Shown: piece after piece, positions 12,967 to 20,069 of the stretch
Position numbering within the stretch: position 1 is the stretch's first letter
How the letters are laid out: each line of letters opens with the position of its first letter
Position numbers and translations under genes: made by a program
Notes under the pieces: generated by a model
The model's input: only the letters and a program-made list of their open reading frames with translations
The model's database searches: none
What the model was told of the DNA's origin: nothing
Origin: Actinomycetota bacterium
Lineage (GTDB): Bacteria; Actinomycetota; Actinomycetes; Nanopelagicales; Nanopelagicaceae
DNA length: 32,768 bases
Assembly (NCBI GenBank): GCA_947450545.1
Contig: CANFVU010000013.1
Span: forward strand, 1-32,768
Direction: 5' to 3'

Positions 12967-15513
12967 ATGCGAATGAAAGATGTCACAGACCCACGGTTTA
13001 CAAGGCTTTCGGCAGTAGTAAGTGCCGCTCTCATCTTTCTCTCAACTCTCTTTATAGGAACATCTTTCGCATCGTCGCCTGTTACCACTCACGATCTCAC
13101 TCTTCCTGGTGCATCAGGTGTGCAATTAGATTCAACAATCTTTATTCCTTCTGTTACACCAGCGCCTGCAATCTTGTTAGCGCATGGCTTTGGTGGAGAT
13201 AAATCTTCTGTTGCTGCGCAAGCGCGCGAATTAGCGCAAGCGGGATACGTTGTATTGACCTGGACTGCGCGCGGTTTTGGAAAATCGACTGGAGAGATCT
13301 CTATGGATTCTCCAAGCGGTGAAGTTGCTGATGCGTCAAAGCTCATTGATTACCTTGCACATCAAAAGGAAGTCATCGTTCAAAGTTCTAGAGATCCGCT
13401 CGTTGGTGTTGCTGGATCTTCATATGGTGGAGCTCTCGCTCTCTTAGCCGCTGGTTATGACAAGCGAGTCGACGCAATTGCTGCAAACATCACGTGGAAT
13501 AACTTGGAGCGCGTGCTCTTCCCACAAAATGTTATTGGTTCAACGGCTACCGGTCCCTACAAGAAGTTTTGGGCTGGCACATTTTTCTCGATTGCAACTC
13601 TGCCAAACTCTCTTGCAGGTGAGTGCGGAACATTTACCAAAGAGTGGTGTAATGCATTTAAGAGCGCAGTTGCAACAGGTGCGTCAACGGCTTCACAATC
13701 AAAGCTTTTGAACGCGTCTTCTCCTTCGTCCATCGCAGAAAAGATCACAGCACCAACACTTTTGATGCAAGGAGAGAGTGATTCACTCTTCCCGCTTAGT
13801 GAATCCACTGCGACAGCTGATGCGATTCGCGTGGCACATCCCAAGACTCCCCTAGCCATGATCTGGCACGGTGGTGGTCATGATGGTGGGTTGGATGAAA
13901 CAAAGCGTTTGAATCAAGCAACGCTCGATTGGTTCAATACATACCTAAAGAAGCAAGCAGTATCTATCCCCGCTTTCCAAGTCACCAATACCAACGGCTC
14001 GATTTCGCTCATTGATTCTTCTGTTATTCCAAAGTTTCTCCAAGCAGATCGCTTTCCAAACCAAAGCGGCTCGCGCCAGATTCCAATAACCACTCCATTC
14101 ACAGCGCTTGTCGCACCAATCGGTGGAATACCTGCCGCAATCTCTTCGCTTCCTGGCGTTGGATCTGCAGCAACAGCGCTCTCCATCGCAGGTGGTTCAG
14201 CTGCATTCCTGCCGGGTCAATCTGGATTCCTTGAATCCGATCCGCTCACAACACCAGTCTCGATTGTTGGTGCATCAAAAGTTTCAGTAAAGATTTCATC
14301 TAGCGTGAAAGATGCAACGCTCTTCTTCTCACTTGTTGTGCGCACTCCATCGGGACAGACAAAACTTCCTAACGGAATCGTTGCTCCTGTACATGTCACA
14401 GGGTTAAGTGGGGCCGGTTCAATCTTTACTATCTCACTTCCATCGGTTGTGGTTGATGCATCGATTGGCGACAAACTTGCGGTGGCCATTTCAACGACAG
14501 ACCAGGGTTACACACTTCCCCAAGATGGTCGCCTGTACTCAGTAAGCATTGCATCTCCGCTCACGATTCCTCTCCTCGACTTTAAATCTTCAGCAAGTAA
14601 GAGTGCGCAATTTGTGTGGCCAGTCTCAACTGTTGTTGTGATTCTGCTTGCTGCGCTCTTTGCATATATCCGACGCGCTCGCCATTCAGGCAAGCCTCAA
14701 GTGGAAAGCAACGCTCTCGTCAGTGTCACCAATCTTTCTAAAGTGTATAAAGATGGGTACCAAGCAGTCACCGATTTGTCATTCGAAGTTGAACGTGGAC
14801 AGGTACTTGGACTTCTCGGACCAAATGGCGCAGGTAAAACAACAACGCTTCGCATGATGATGGGCTTGATTTTCCCAACTGAAGGTGAAATTGCGATTGA
14901 AGGGAAGCCTATTTATCCAGGCTCGCCTACTCTTGCAAACCTCGGCTCATTCGTCGAAGGTTCAGGCTTCCTTCCGCATCTTTCCGGACGTGAAAATCTT
15001 GAGCTGTATTGGAAATCCATCGGCCGCGAAGAAGATCCGTATATCGAGGAAGCTATTGCGATTACTGATCTTGGTTCTGCATTAGATAAGAAAGTTCGCT
15101 CGTACTCACAAGGAATGCGCCAGCGTTTGGCTATTGCTCAAGCGATGTTGGGTATGCCTGATCTTCTTGTGCTCGATGAGCCTACAAATGGCTTAGATCC
15201 TCAGCAAATCAAAGCCATGCGCGGAGTTTTGAAAGATTACGCGAAGACGGGACGCACGGTCATTGTCTCTTCTCACCTCTTGGCTGAAGTTGAGCAGACT
15301 TGCTCGCATGTTGTGTTGATGCACCGCGGCAAGCTCATCGCTTTCGGGCCTATGAAGAAGATTCTGAAGCGCAAGGGCAAAGTTGCTGCAAATCTAGAGG
15401 AGATCTTTATCGAACTGGTGGGAGATGAACTCACCATTGGTTTAAATGACACTTTGCAAAAGAAGACGAATTCGTTGCTCAATCAAATTATTCAGAAAGG
15501 GAAGGGTAATTAA
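12967..15513 (+). CDS. Fusion: extracytoplasmic alpha/beta hydrolase (CocE/X-Pro peptidase-like) + ABC transporter ATPase
   Basis: An 848-aa two-part protein. An N-terminal signal/anchor (about 13-35) leads into an alpha/beta hydrolase with nucleophile S152 (GSSYGG), probable acid D272 (GESDSLFP) and His H305 (GGGHDGG). A beta-rich region (about 340-535) resembles the C-terminal domain of X-Pro dipeptidyl peptidase/CocE proteins. One transmembrane helix (about 549-568) then leads to a complete ABC ATPase: Walker A GPNGAGKTT (618-626), signature YSQGM (713-717), Walker B LLVLDEPT (D737, E738), H770. The hydrolase should lie outside and the ATPase inside. The ABC-2 permease begins 1 nt after the stop. 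The frame is continuous, so this is not a merged pair. The substrate is unknown. Confidence 0.9.
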   Translation: MRMKDVTDPRFTRLSAVVSAALIFLSTLFIGTSFASSPVTTHDLTLPGASGVQLDSTIFIPSVTPAPAILLAHGFGGDKSSVAAQARELAQAGYVVLTWTARGFGKSTGEISMDSPSGEVADASKLIDYLAHQKEVIVQSSRDPLVGVAGSSYGGALALLAAGYDKRVDAIAANITWNNLERVLFPQNVIGSTATGPYKKFWAGTFFSIATLPNSLAGECGTFTKEWCNAFKSAVATGASTASQSKLLNASSPSSIAEKITAPTLLMQGESDSLFPLSESTATADAIRVAHPKTPLAMIWHGGGHDGGLDETKRLNQATLDWFNTYLKKQAVSIPAFQVTNTNGSISLIDSSVIPKFLQADRFPNQSGSRQIPITTPFTALVAPIGGIPAAISSLPGVGSAATALSIAGGSAAFLPGQSGFLESDPLTTPVSIVGASKVSVKISSSVKDATLFFSLVVRTPSGQTKLPNGIVAPVHVTGLSGAGSIFTISLPSVVVDASIGDKLAVAISTTDQGYTLPQDGRLYSVSIASPLTIPLLDFKSSASKSAQFVWPVSTVVVILLAALFAYIRRARHSGKPQVESNALVSVTNLSKVYKDGYQAVTDLSFEVERGQVLGLLGPNGAGKTTTLRMMMGLIFPTEGEIAIEGKPIYPGSPTLANLGSFVEGSGFLPHLSGRENLELYWKSIGREEDPYIEEAIAITDLGSALDKKVRSYSQGMRQRLAIAQAMLGMPDLLVLDEPTNGLDPQQIKAMRGVLKDYAKTGRTVIVSSHLLAEVEQTCSHVVLMHRGKLIAFGPMKKILKRKGKVAANLEEIFIELVGDELTIGLNDTLQKKTNSLLNQIIQKGKGN

Positions 15514-15514
15514 T

Positions 15515-16360
15515 ATGTATAACGCTCGTAAAACGCTTCCCTATCGCATTGAGATGTATCGCCAACTCAAGCGCAAGCGCACTTTGTTTGCCTACGTCTT
15601 TGTGATGTCACTTCCTATCATCGTCGCTTTAGCTGTGAAATTCGGAACATCAGGCAACTCAACTGGTCCGACACGTTTTGGATCGGGCACAGCAGATCTC
15701 ATCGGTCTTGCAACAAAAGGTGCGCTGAACTTCACCTCGACTATGTTTTACTTTGCAACACCATTCTTATTGGTCGCTGTTATTTCAATTTTTAACGGTG
15801 ACACTGTTGCATCTGAAGCAAACTGGTCAACACTTCGATATCTCCTTGCATCACCTGTGCCACGCTCACGATTGCTCTTCCAGAAATTAAAAGTCAGCCT
15901 GACTTTGTCAGCCTTTGCAATAGTGATTCTTGTGGGTACATCGTGGGTAGTTGGTGAAATCGCATTTGGTAATGCGCCGTTGCTGACTCCCCTTGGAGTA
16001 ACCATGGCTCCGCATATGGCGATACCGCGTTTATTGATTGTCGCTGGATACCTTGCAATCAACTTACTTTCAGTTGCAGGGTTAGCTTTCTATCTCTCTG
16101 TCGCAACCGATGTACCACTAGGCGCTGTAGGTGGCGCAATTGGAATCATGATTCTCTCTAATATTTTGGATGCCATCACCGGTCTTGGAACTCTGCGGAA
16201 TTGGCTTCCTACCCATTATTCCTTCTCGTGGTTTGATGCCTTTTCAGCCACTATTGATTGGACACAGATGATCCGTGGCGCGAGCTACGCAGTCATGCTC
16301 TTTGGAATATTGATTTCACTCGCTGTGCTTCGCTTTGGTAAGAAAGATGTGACCTCTTAA
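15515..16360 (+). CDS. ABC-2 type transporter permease
   Basis: A 281-aa protein with about six membrane helices. The ABC-2 hallmark after helix 2 is SEANWSTLRYLLASPVPRSR, a cytoplasmic segment that contacts the ATPase. The frame opens earlier (15446), but that part lies inside the fusion gene; the ATG at 15515 has AAGGGAAGGG upstream and follows the fusion stop by 1 nt. It should form the membrane pore for the fused ATPase. ABC-2 permeases usually export lipids, peptides or antibiotics; no direct clue to cargo is visible. Confidence 0.92.
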   Translation: MYNARKTLPYRIEMYRQLKRKRTLFAYVFVMSLPIIVALAVKFGTSGNSTGPTRFGSGTADLIGLATKGALNFTSTMFYFATPFLLVAVISIFNGDTVASEANWSTLRYLLASPVPRSRLLFQKLKVSLTLSAFAIVILVGTSWVVGEIAFGNAPLLTPLGVTMAPHMAIPRLLIVAGYLAINLLSVAGLAFYLSVATDVPLGAVGGAIGIMILSNILDAITGLGTLRNWLPTHYSFSWFDAFSATIDWTQMIRGASYAVMLFGILISLAVLRFGKKDVTS

Positions 16361-16363
16361 TTC

Positions 16364-17065
16364 CTACCAATCGATAACGCTGCGCTCTTCCCAGAGCAAA
16401 CCTGTTTTATCAGTTGCTGGATCGAATGATCGGGTCGCTAACCAGAACGCTGTGTCTGCGCCTTCTTCAACTGAGAGCGGCGCATCTGGTCCGCCCATGT
16501 CTGTGCGAGTGTGATTAGGGCAGACTGCATCTACGAGCAATCCGCGAGATCCATGTCCTGTTTCGTGTGCAATATTTCGCACAAGTGCGTTCACTCCAGT
16601 TTTGCTCACTCTGTATGGCACAAGTCCCCCTGCATTTCCTGGACCTGACATGCGTCCGAGACAAGCAGAATAAATAATGATGCGACCGTTACGGGCTTCT
16701 GCCATCGAAGGACCAAATGTATTTACTGCAGTGAAGACAGAGTCGAGGTTGATTGCCATAACGCGGCGCCATTCCTCGTTGGTTGTTTTGAGAGTTTTCG
16801 ACATTTTTTCACTCATCACACCGTGCGCGAGAATGAGAATCTGTGGTGTTCCGAAAGATGCGAGCATTTCAGAAAAAGTGGCTCTCGCTGCATCGATATC
16901 AGCAAGGTCAACAACGCGATAATCGCAACTTAGTTTTGCTGCTGATTCTTTGAGGCGTACTTCATCTTTTGCAACAAGGACAACGGTGTGGCCTGCAGCT
17001 TTTAAAGCGCGGGCATTTTCAAAACCCAATCCTCGAGATCCGCCAGTCACGATTGCAAGCGACAT
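16364..17065 (-). CDS. SDR family oxidoreductase
   Basis: A 233-aa classical short-chain dehydrogenase/reductase. Cofactor motif TGGSRGLG (residues 7-14), NAG-equivalent AHG (80-82), N106, then catalytic S133 (IIYSACLG) and Y151-x3-K155 (YRVSK). The fold is soluble and cytoplasmic. The specificity for NAD or NADP and the substrate cannot be read. It starts 8 nt after a 56-aa membrane protein gene, with which it probably forms an operon, and converges with the ABC permease, 3 nt apart. Confidence 0.92.
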   Translation of the reverse strand: MSLAIVTGGSRGLGFENARALKAAGHTVVLVAKDEVRLKESAAKLSCDYRVVDLADIDAARATFSEMLASFGTPQILILAHGVMSEKMSKTLKTTNEEWRRVMAINLDSVFTAVNTFGPSMAEARNGRIIIYSACLGRMSGPGNAGGLVPYRVSKTGVNALVRNIAHETGHGSRGLLVDAVCPNHTRTDMGGPDAPLSVEEGADTAFWLATRSFDPATDKTGLLWEERSVIDW

Positions 17066-17073
17066 CTTTGTGG

Positions 17074-17244
17074 CTACTTTCGCTTCAGTTCGCGTAGAGA
17101 TTTCTTAAGAGCTCTGCGGTGCGCACGATCTTCAGGGTTCTTCTTAGAAGGAAAAGCCCAACGAAGCAGCACAATGATGACAGGCAGAACGAGGAAGCCT
17201 CCGAGGCCTTTGAAGAAGAGAGCGGTATTGATTCCACCAAGCAT
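17074..17244 (-). CDS. Small membrane protein (56 aa)
   Basis: A short protein starting MLGGINTALFFKGLGG, with one hydrophobic helix (FLVLPVIIVLLRWAF) and a strongly basic C-terminal tail (RAHRRALKKSLRELKRK). I do not recognise a family. The gene is supported by TAGATT exactly 6 nt before the ATG and by tight spacing (8 nt) to the SDR gene downstream. The cytoplasmic tail is likely by the positive-inside rule. Confidence 0.7.
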   Translation of the reverse strand: MLGGINTALFFKGLGGFLVLPVIIVLLRWAFPSKKNPEDRAHRRALKKSLRELKRK

Positions 17245-17250
17245 GGGGAG

Positions 17251-17256
17251 AATCTA
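17251..17256 (-). promoter_or_regulatory. -10 of a leaderless promoter (small membrane protein-SDR unit)
   Basis: The minus strand reads TAGATT, 6 nt before the ATG at 17244. It faces another leaderless promoter 27 bp away. Confidence 0.5.
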
Positions 17257-17282
17257 CACGTGATTTAACGCAGGGATTCCTT

Positions 17283-17288
17283 TACGCT
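17283..17288 (+). promoter_or_regulatory. -10 of a leaderless promoter (DUF4287-DUF1801 gene)
   Basis: TACGCT lies exactly 6 nt before the ATG at 17295; no ribosome-binding site is present. Confidence 0.5.
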
Positions 17289-17294
17289 TCTGAT

Positions 17295-17849
17295 ATGGCT
17301 ACTAAAGATAAGAGTCGCGAGGCACACTTCCCCGCAATTGAAAAGAAGTACGGCGAGAAGATGTCGTACTGGCACAAAGTGATGAAGGAGATGCTGGACG
17401 AGAAATATCCTGCACAGATGGCACATTTGATGGAGAACTATGGTTTTTCGCGTGCCCACGCGAATGCCTTGGTGATGTATTCACGTGGATCTGTTTCATC
17501 CCAACGTTTCTCAACGATGACCGATTATTTAAAGAGTGTTGATCCCATCCAAGCCAAGACTATTCGCGCGATGTTTAAAGCTATTCAAAGCAAGCACCCC
17601 AAACTCACTGTTGAAATTGCTTGGAATAAGCCGATGCTCAAGGATGGAGATAAATATGTATTCGGAGTTTCAGCATCGAAGAAGAGCATTTTGATTCATC
17701 CATGGAGCAACACAGTTGTTAAATCATTCCTGCCTAAGCTTGAAGAACTTGATGTAAAGATCAAAACTATTGGGGTACCCAACGACTGGAAAGTTGATGC
17801 GAAGCTTCTCCAAGATATGGTGAAGGCACGAATGGCTGAGAAGAAGTAG
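17295..17849 (+). CDS. DUF4287-DUF1801 domain protein
   Basis: A 184-aa soluble protein. The N-terminal ~70 residues (EKKYGEKMSYWHKVMKEML ... YGFSRAHANALVMYSRG) match DUF4287, in which a Lys/Trp-rich helix pair precedes an RAHANALV motif. The C-terminal ~115 residues (YLKSVDPIQAKTIRAMFKAI ... FGVSASKKSILIHPW) resemble DUF1801, a small fold related to the Fra/YdhG iron-chaperone-like proteins. The function is not established. It is divergent from the small membrane protein-SDR unit and convergent, 2 nt apart, with the secreted protein gene. Confidence 0.83.
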   Translation: MATKDKSREAHFPAIEKKYGEKMSYWHKVMKEMLDEKYPAQMAHLMENYGFSRAHANALVMYSRGSVSSQRFSTMTDYLKSVDPIQAKTIRAMFKAIQSKHPKLTVEIAWNKPMLKDGDKYVFGVSASKKSILIHPWSNTVVKSFLPKLEELDVKIKTIGVPNDWKVDAKLLQDMVKARMAEKK

Positions 17850-17851
17850 GT

Positions 17852-18310
17852 CTACTTCTTTTTGATGTAACCCTTGGGGCACACAGGTGCAAGCCCCATG
17901 ACTTTCTTAGTTGTCTTTCCCTTAGCGCAATTAATGGTCTTTACTTTTGCAGCCATCTGTTCAAGAAGATAAACGGTGTTATCAAATTCGCCGACTTCTT
18001 CGGTGGCGAAATCATCGGTGGTTTTTAAGTCGGCACTCTCGCTAGCGAGGGCTTCCTTAATTGTGTTGACCGACCCGGTGTAATCGGCAAGGAAGGCTTT
18101 GTATTGTGCCCACAGTGAGGGTTCAGATGCCATCTTCGCTTTAATTGCGTTGAGGCGAGTGAGCTCGGAATCGAAACGACCCATGTACGTGTTGGTGATG
18201 TACTGGACTTGTTGGTCGCGAGGCACAGTGGCATCAAAGGCGTGCGCTGGAAGTACTTGCGAAATTAGAGCTGTTGCAATCAGCGTGATCAATGTATATC
18301 GCGCTCTCAT
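17852..18310 (-). CDS. Secreted protein with Cys/Lys-rich C-terminal motif
   Basis: A 152-aa protein with a clear signal peptide (MRARYTLITLIATALISQVLPAHA). The mature part is helical and acidic. It ends in INCAKGKTTKKVMGLAPVCP followed by KGYIKKK, two cysteines within a basic Gly/Pro-rich tail. I recall similar tails on other secreted actinobacterial proteins, but cannot check that here. They could mediate surface retention or be a small disulfide-bonded module. TAGATT exactly 6 nt before the ATG supports the start. The function is unknown. Confidence 0.78.
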   Translation of the reverse strand: MRARYTLITLIATALISQVLPAHAFDATVPRDQQVQYITNTYMGRFDSELTRLNAIKAKMASEPSLWAQYKAFLADYTGSVNTIKEALASESADLKTTDDFATEEVGEFDNTVYLLEQMAAKVKTINCAKGKTTKKVMGLAPVCPKGYIKKK

Positions 18311-18316
18311 GTCATC

Positions 18317-18322
18317 AATCTA
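18317..18322 (-). promoter_or_regulatory. -10 of a leaderless promoter (secreted protein)
   Basis: The minus strand reads TAGATT, 6 nt before the ATG at 18310, the same hexamer as at 17251-17256. Confidence 0.5.
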
Positions 18323-18413
18323 CTTGATTGCATTACTCGGAATGTCTGGATTGGTCGAAAAGAAAGATGCATGAGGGCTGTCCCTAGTGATGTACGAGAC
18401 ATATGGCTTTAGA

Positions 18414-18419
18414 TAGAGT
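18414..18419 (+). promoter_or_regulatory. -10 of a leaderless promoter (tyrosine phosphatase)
   Basis: TAGAGT lies exactly 6 nt before the ATG at 18426. Confidence 0.5.
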
Positions 18420-18425
18420 TCACCC

Positions 18426-18971
18426 ATGCTCGCACATAACGAATATCTGAAATCAATTCAGAATTTCGACACTGTGCGCGTGGAGATGGTCTGCCACGGA
18501 AATATCTGTCGCTCCCCTATGGCCGCAGCGATGTTGCATGGAAAATCACTTGAGATTTCTTCCCCCAACTTTGTAGTGACTTCTTCTGGAACTTCTGCGT
18601 ATCACCAAGGGGAACCTGCGCACCCGCTTTCACAGAAAACGTGGGAGAACCATGGATTTGATTACCGCCATCGCTCTCAACCTTTTAGCAAGCAATCCTT
18701 CTTAGATACAGATTTGATTTTGGTTGCAGACCAGACAAATCGCGCGATGATTCTGGGTTCAACCACTAATACCGCTGACCGTGCAAAAGTCTTCATGTTG
18801 CGCGAATTTGACGTGAGTCTTTCGCACATCGACCCACAGGGAAAAGAGGCTGGAGATTTAGCCGTTCCAGATCCTTGGGGTTACGAAATAGATGCCTATG
18901 AAGCCGTGTATGAACAGATTGAAAAAGCCGTTGATGGTTTGATTACCTTCTTTACATCACATCGTAAGTAA
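18426..18971 (+). CDS. Low-molecular-weight protein-tyrosine phosphatase
   Basis: A 181-aa protein with the P-loop CX5R(S): VCHGNICRSPMAAA (nucleophile C23, R29) and the general-acid loop VPDPWG near residue 147. Both match the low-molecular-weight PTP family, which dephosphorylates phosphotyrosine, or arsenate-reductase relatives; the PDP loop favours the phosphatase. The N-terminus carries about 16 residues before the first strand, slightly longer than typical. The ATG is supported by the leaderless -10. The Gfo/Idh gene follows after 36 nt, so co-transcription is possible. Confidence 0.93.
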   Translation: MLAHNEYLKSIQNFDTVRVEMVCHGNICRSPMAAAMLHGKSLEISSPNFVVTSSGTSAYHQGEPAHPLSQKTWENHGFDYRHRSQPFSKQSFLDTDLILVADQTNRAMILGSTTNTADRAKVFMLREFDVSLSHIDPQGKEAGDLAVPDPWGYEIDAYEAVYEQIEKAVDGLITFFTSHRK

Positions 18972-19007
18972 ATAACCAGTGTTGGTTGCCGAGAAAGGTT
19001 GCACTTC

Positions 19008-19994
19008 ATGAGTCTTCGTTGGGGATATATGGGAACCGGGCGTATCGCCCATGTGGTTGCAGAAGATTTCAAAATTGCCGGACTGACTATTCAAGCGGTC
19101 GGGTCACGTAACCTTGATTCAGCACAAGCTTTTGCTGAAAAGCATGGGATTGCTGATGTTCATGGATCTTATGAAGATCTTGTTGCTAATCCCAATATCG
19201 ATATCGTCTATATCTCCACGCTTAACTATGTACATGCCGAGAATGCCCTTCTCGCTATCAACGCTGGCAAGCATGTGTTGCTTGAAAAGCCATTCACAAT
19301 GGATGCAAAACAAGCTCTCAAGATCCAAAAAGCAGCTCGCGAAAAGAACGTATTCGTGATGGAAGCAATGTGGACACGCTTTCTTCCATCGATGGATGCC
19401 ATCTTTGATGTCTTGAAGAAAGGCACTATTGGAAAGCCGCACATGGTGATGGCAGACCACAGCCAATACCTTCCACCTTCAGTCTCCACACGTATGTGGG
19501 ATTTACATACAGGCGGTGGCGCACTTCTCGATCTTGGGATTTATCCCATCTCATTCGCGGCGCGCGTGCTTGGACTTCCTGATGAAGTGTTAGCAGTTGG
19601 TCGCCTTGCTTTTGAAGGAATGGATGAAGCCACATCAATAATTTTCAATTACGAAGATGGATCTCAAGCCGCTCTGACAACCTGCATGACAGTAGCAGGA
19701 CCTGTTACAGCAACGATTCTTGGTGATAAAGGTTCAATCGAGATCGATAATACTTTCTACGCCCAAACAACCTTCACTGTCTACGACAATGAGCGAAATG
19801 TCTTGCTTCGTTATGACACTCCCCCAGTTCCTGGAACGGGCCGCCAACTCCAAGCACTCCATGCTGAAAAATGTATTGCAGATGGATTAATCGAATCCCC
19901 TGTGATGTCGGTTGAAGAATCCGTCGATTTGATGCAAATCATGGATGATGTCCGCTTAGAGATCGGCGTTGTCTGGGATTACGAGGATCAGTAA
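19008..19994 (+). CDS. Gfo/Idh/MocA family oxidoreductase
   Basis: A 328-aa NAD(P)-dependent oxidoreductase. The N-terminal Rossmann domain has GYMGTGRIA (residues 6-14) and the family EKP motif HVLLEKPFTMD (E93-K94-P95). The C-terminal alpha/beta domain includes GGGALLDLGIYPI, where the conserved Asp and nearby residues bind substrate. Members act on sugars, inositols or related compounds, and trans-dihydrodiol dehydrogenase-like enzymes are close in pattern. The frame opens with TTG at 18999, but the ATG at 19008 with GAGAAAGG upstream fits the family N-terminus. The exact substrate is not readable. Confidence 0.9.
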   Translation: MSLRWGYMGTGRIAHVVAEDFKIAGLTIQAVGSRNLDSAQAFAEKHGIADVHGSYEDLVANPNIDIVYISTLNYVHAENALLAINAGKHVLLEKPFTMDAKQALKIQKAAREKNVFVMEAMWTRFLPSMDAIFDVLKKGTIGKPHMVMADHSQYLPPSVSTRMWDLHTGGGALLDLGIYPISFAARVLGLPDEVLAVGRLAFEGMDEATSIIFNYEDGSQAALTTCMTVAGPVTATILGDKGSIEIDNTFYAQTTFTVYDNERNVLLRYDTPPVPGTGRQLQALHAEKCIADGLIESPVMSVEESVDLMQIMDDVRLEIGVVWDYEDQ

Positions 19995-20005
19995 GCCTCA
20001 TCACT

Positions 20006-20022
20006 GCCAGCTGAGTGCTGGC
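20006..20022 (+). repeat. Hairpin between the Gfo/Idh and CoA-transferase genes
   Basis: GCCAGC-TGAGT-GCTGGC forms a 6-bp GC-rich stem with a 5-nt loop just downstream of the oxidoreductase stop. It lacks a U-run, so it is only a weak terminator or attenuator candidate. Confidence 0.4.
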
Positions 20023-20069
20023 TCGCAGATTCTGTTCAGTGCGACTTCTGGTAATGGAAGAATTGCGTT

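Noticed and set aside
12906-13088. 61-codon upstream extension of the copper monooxygenase-like gene
   Set aside because: It would overlap the divergent fusion gene and bury the signal peptide; the downstream ATG has a leaderless -10 at the usual 6-nt spacing.
15446-15514. Upstream extension of the ABC permease
   Set aside because: It lies within the end of the fusion gene; the ATG at 15515 has a strong ribosome-binding site.
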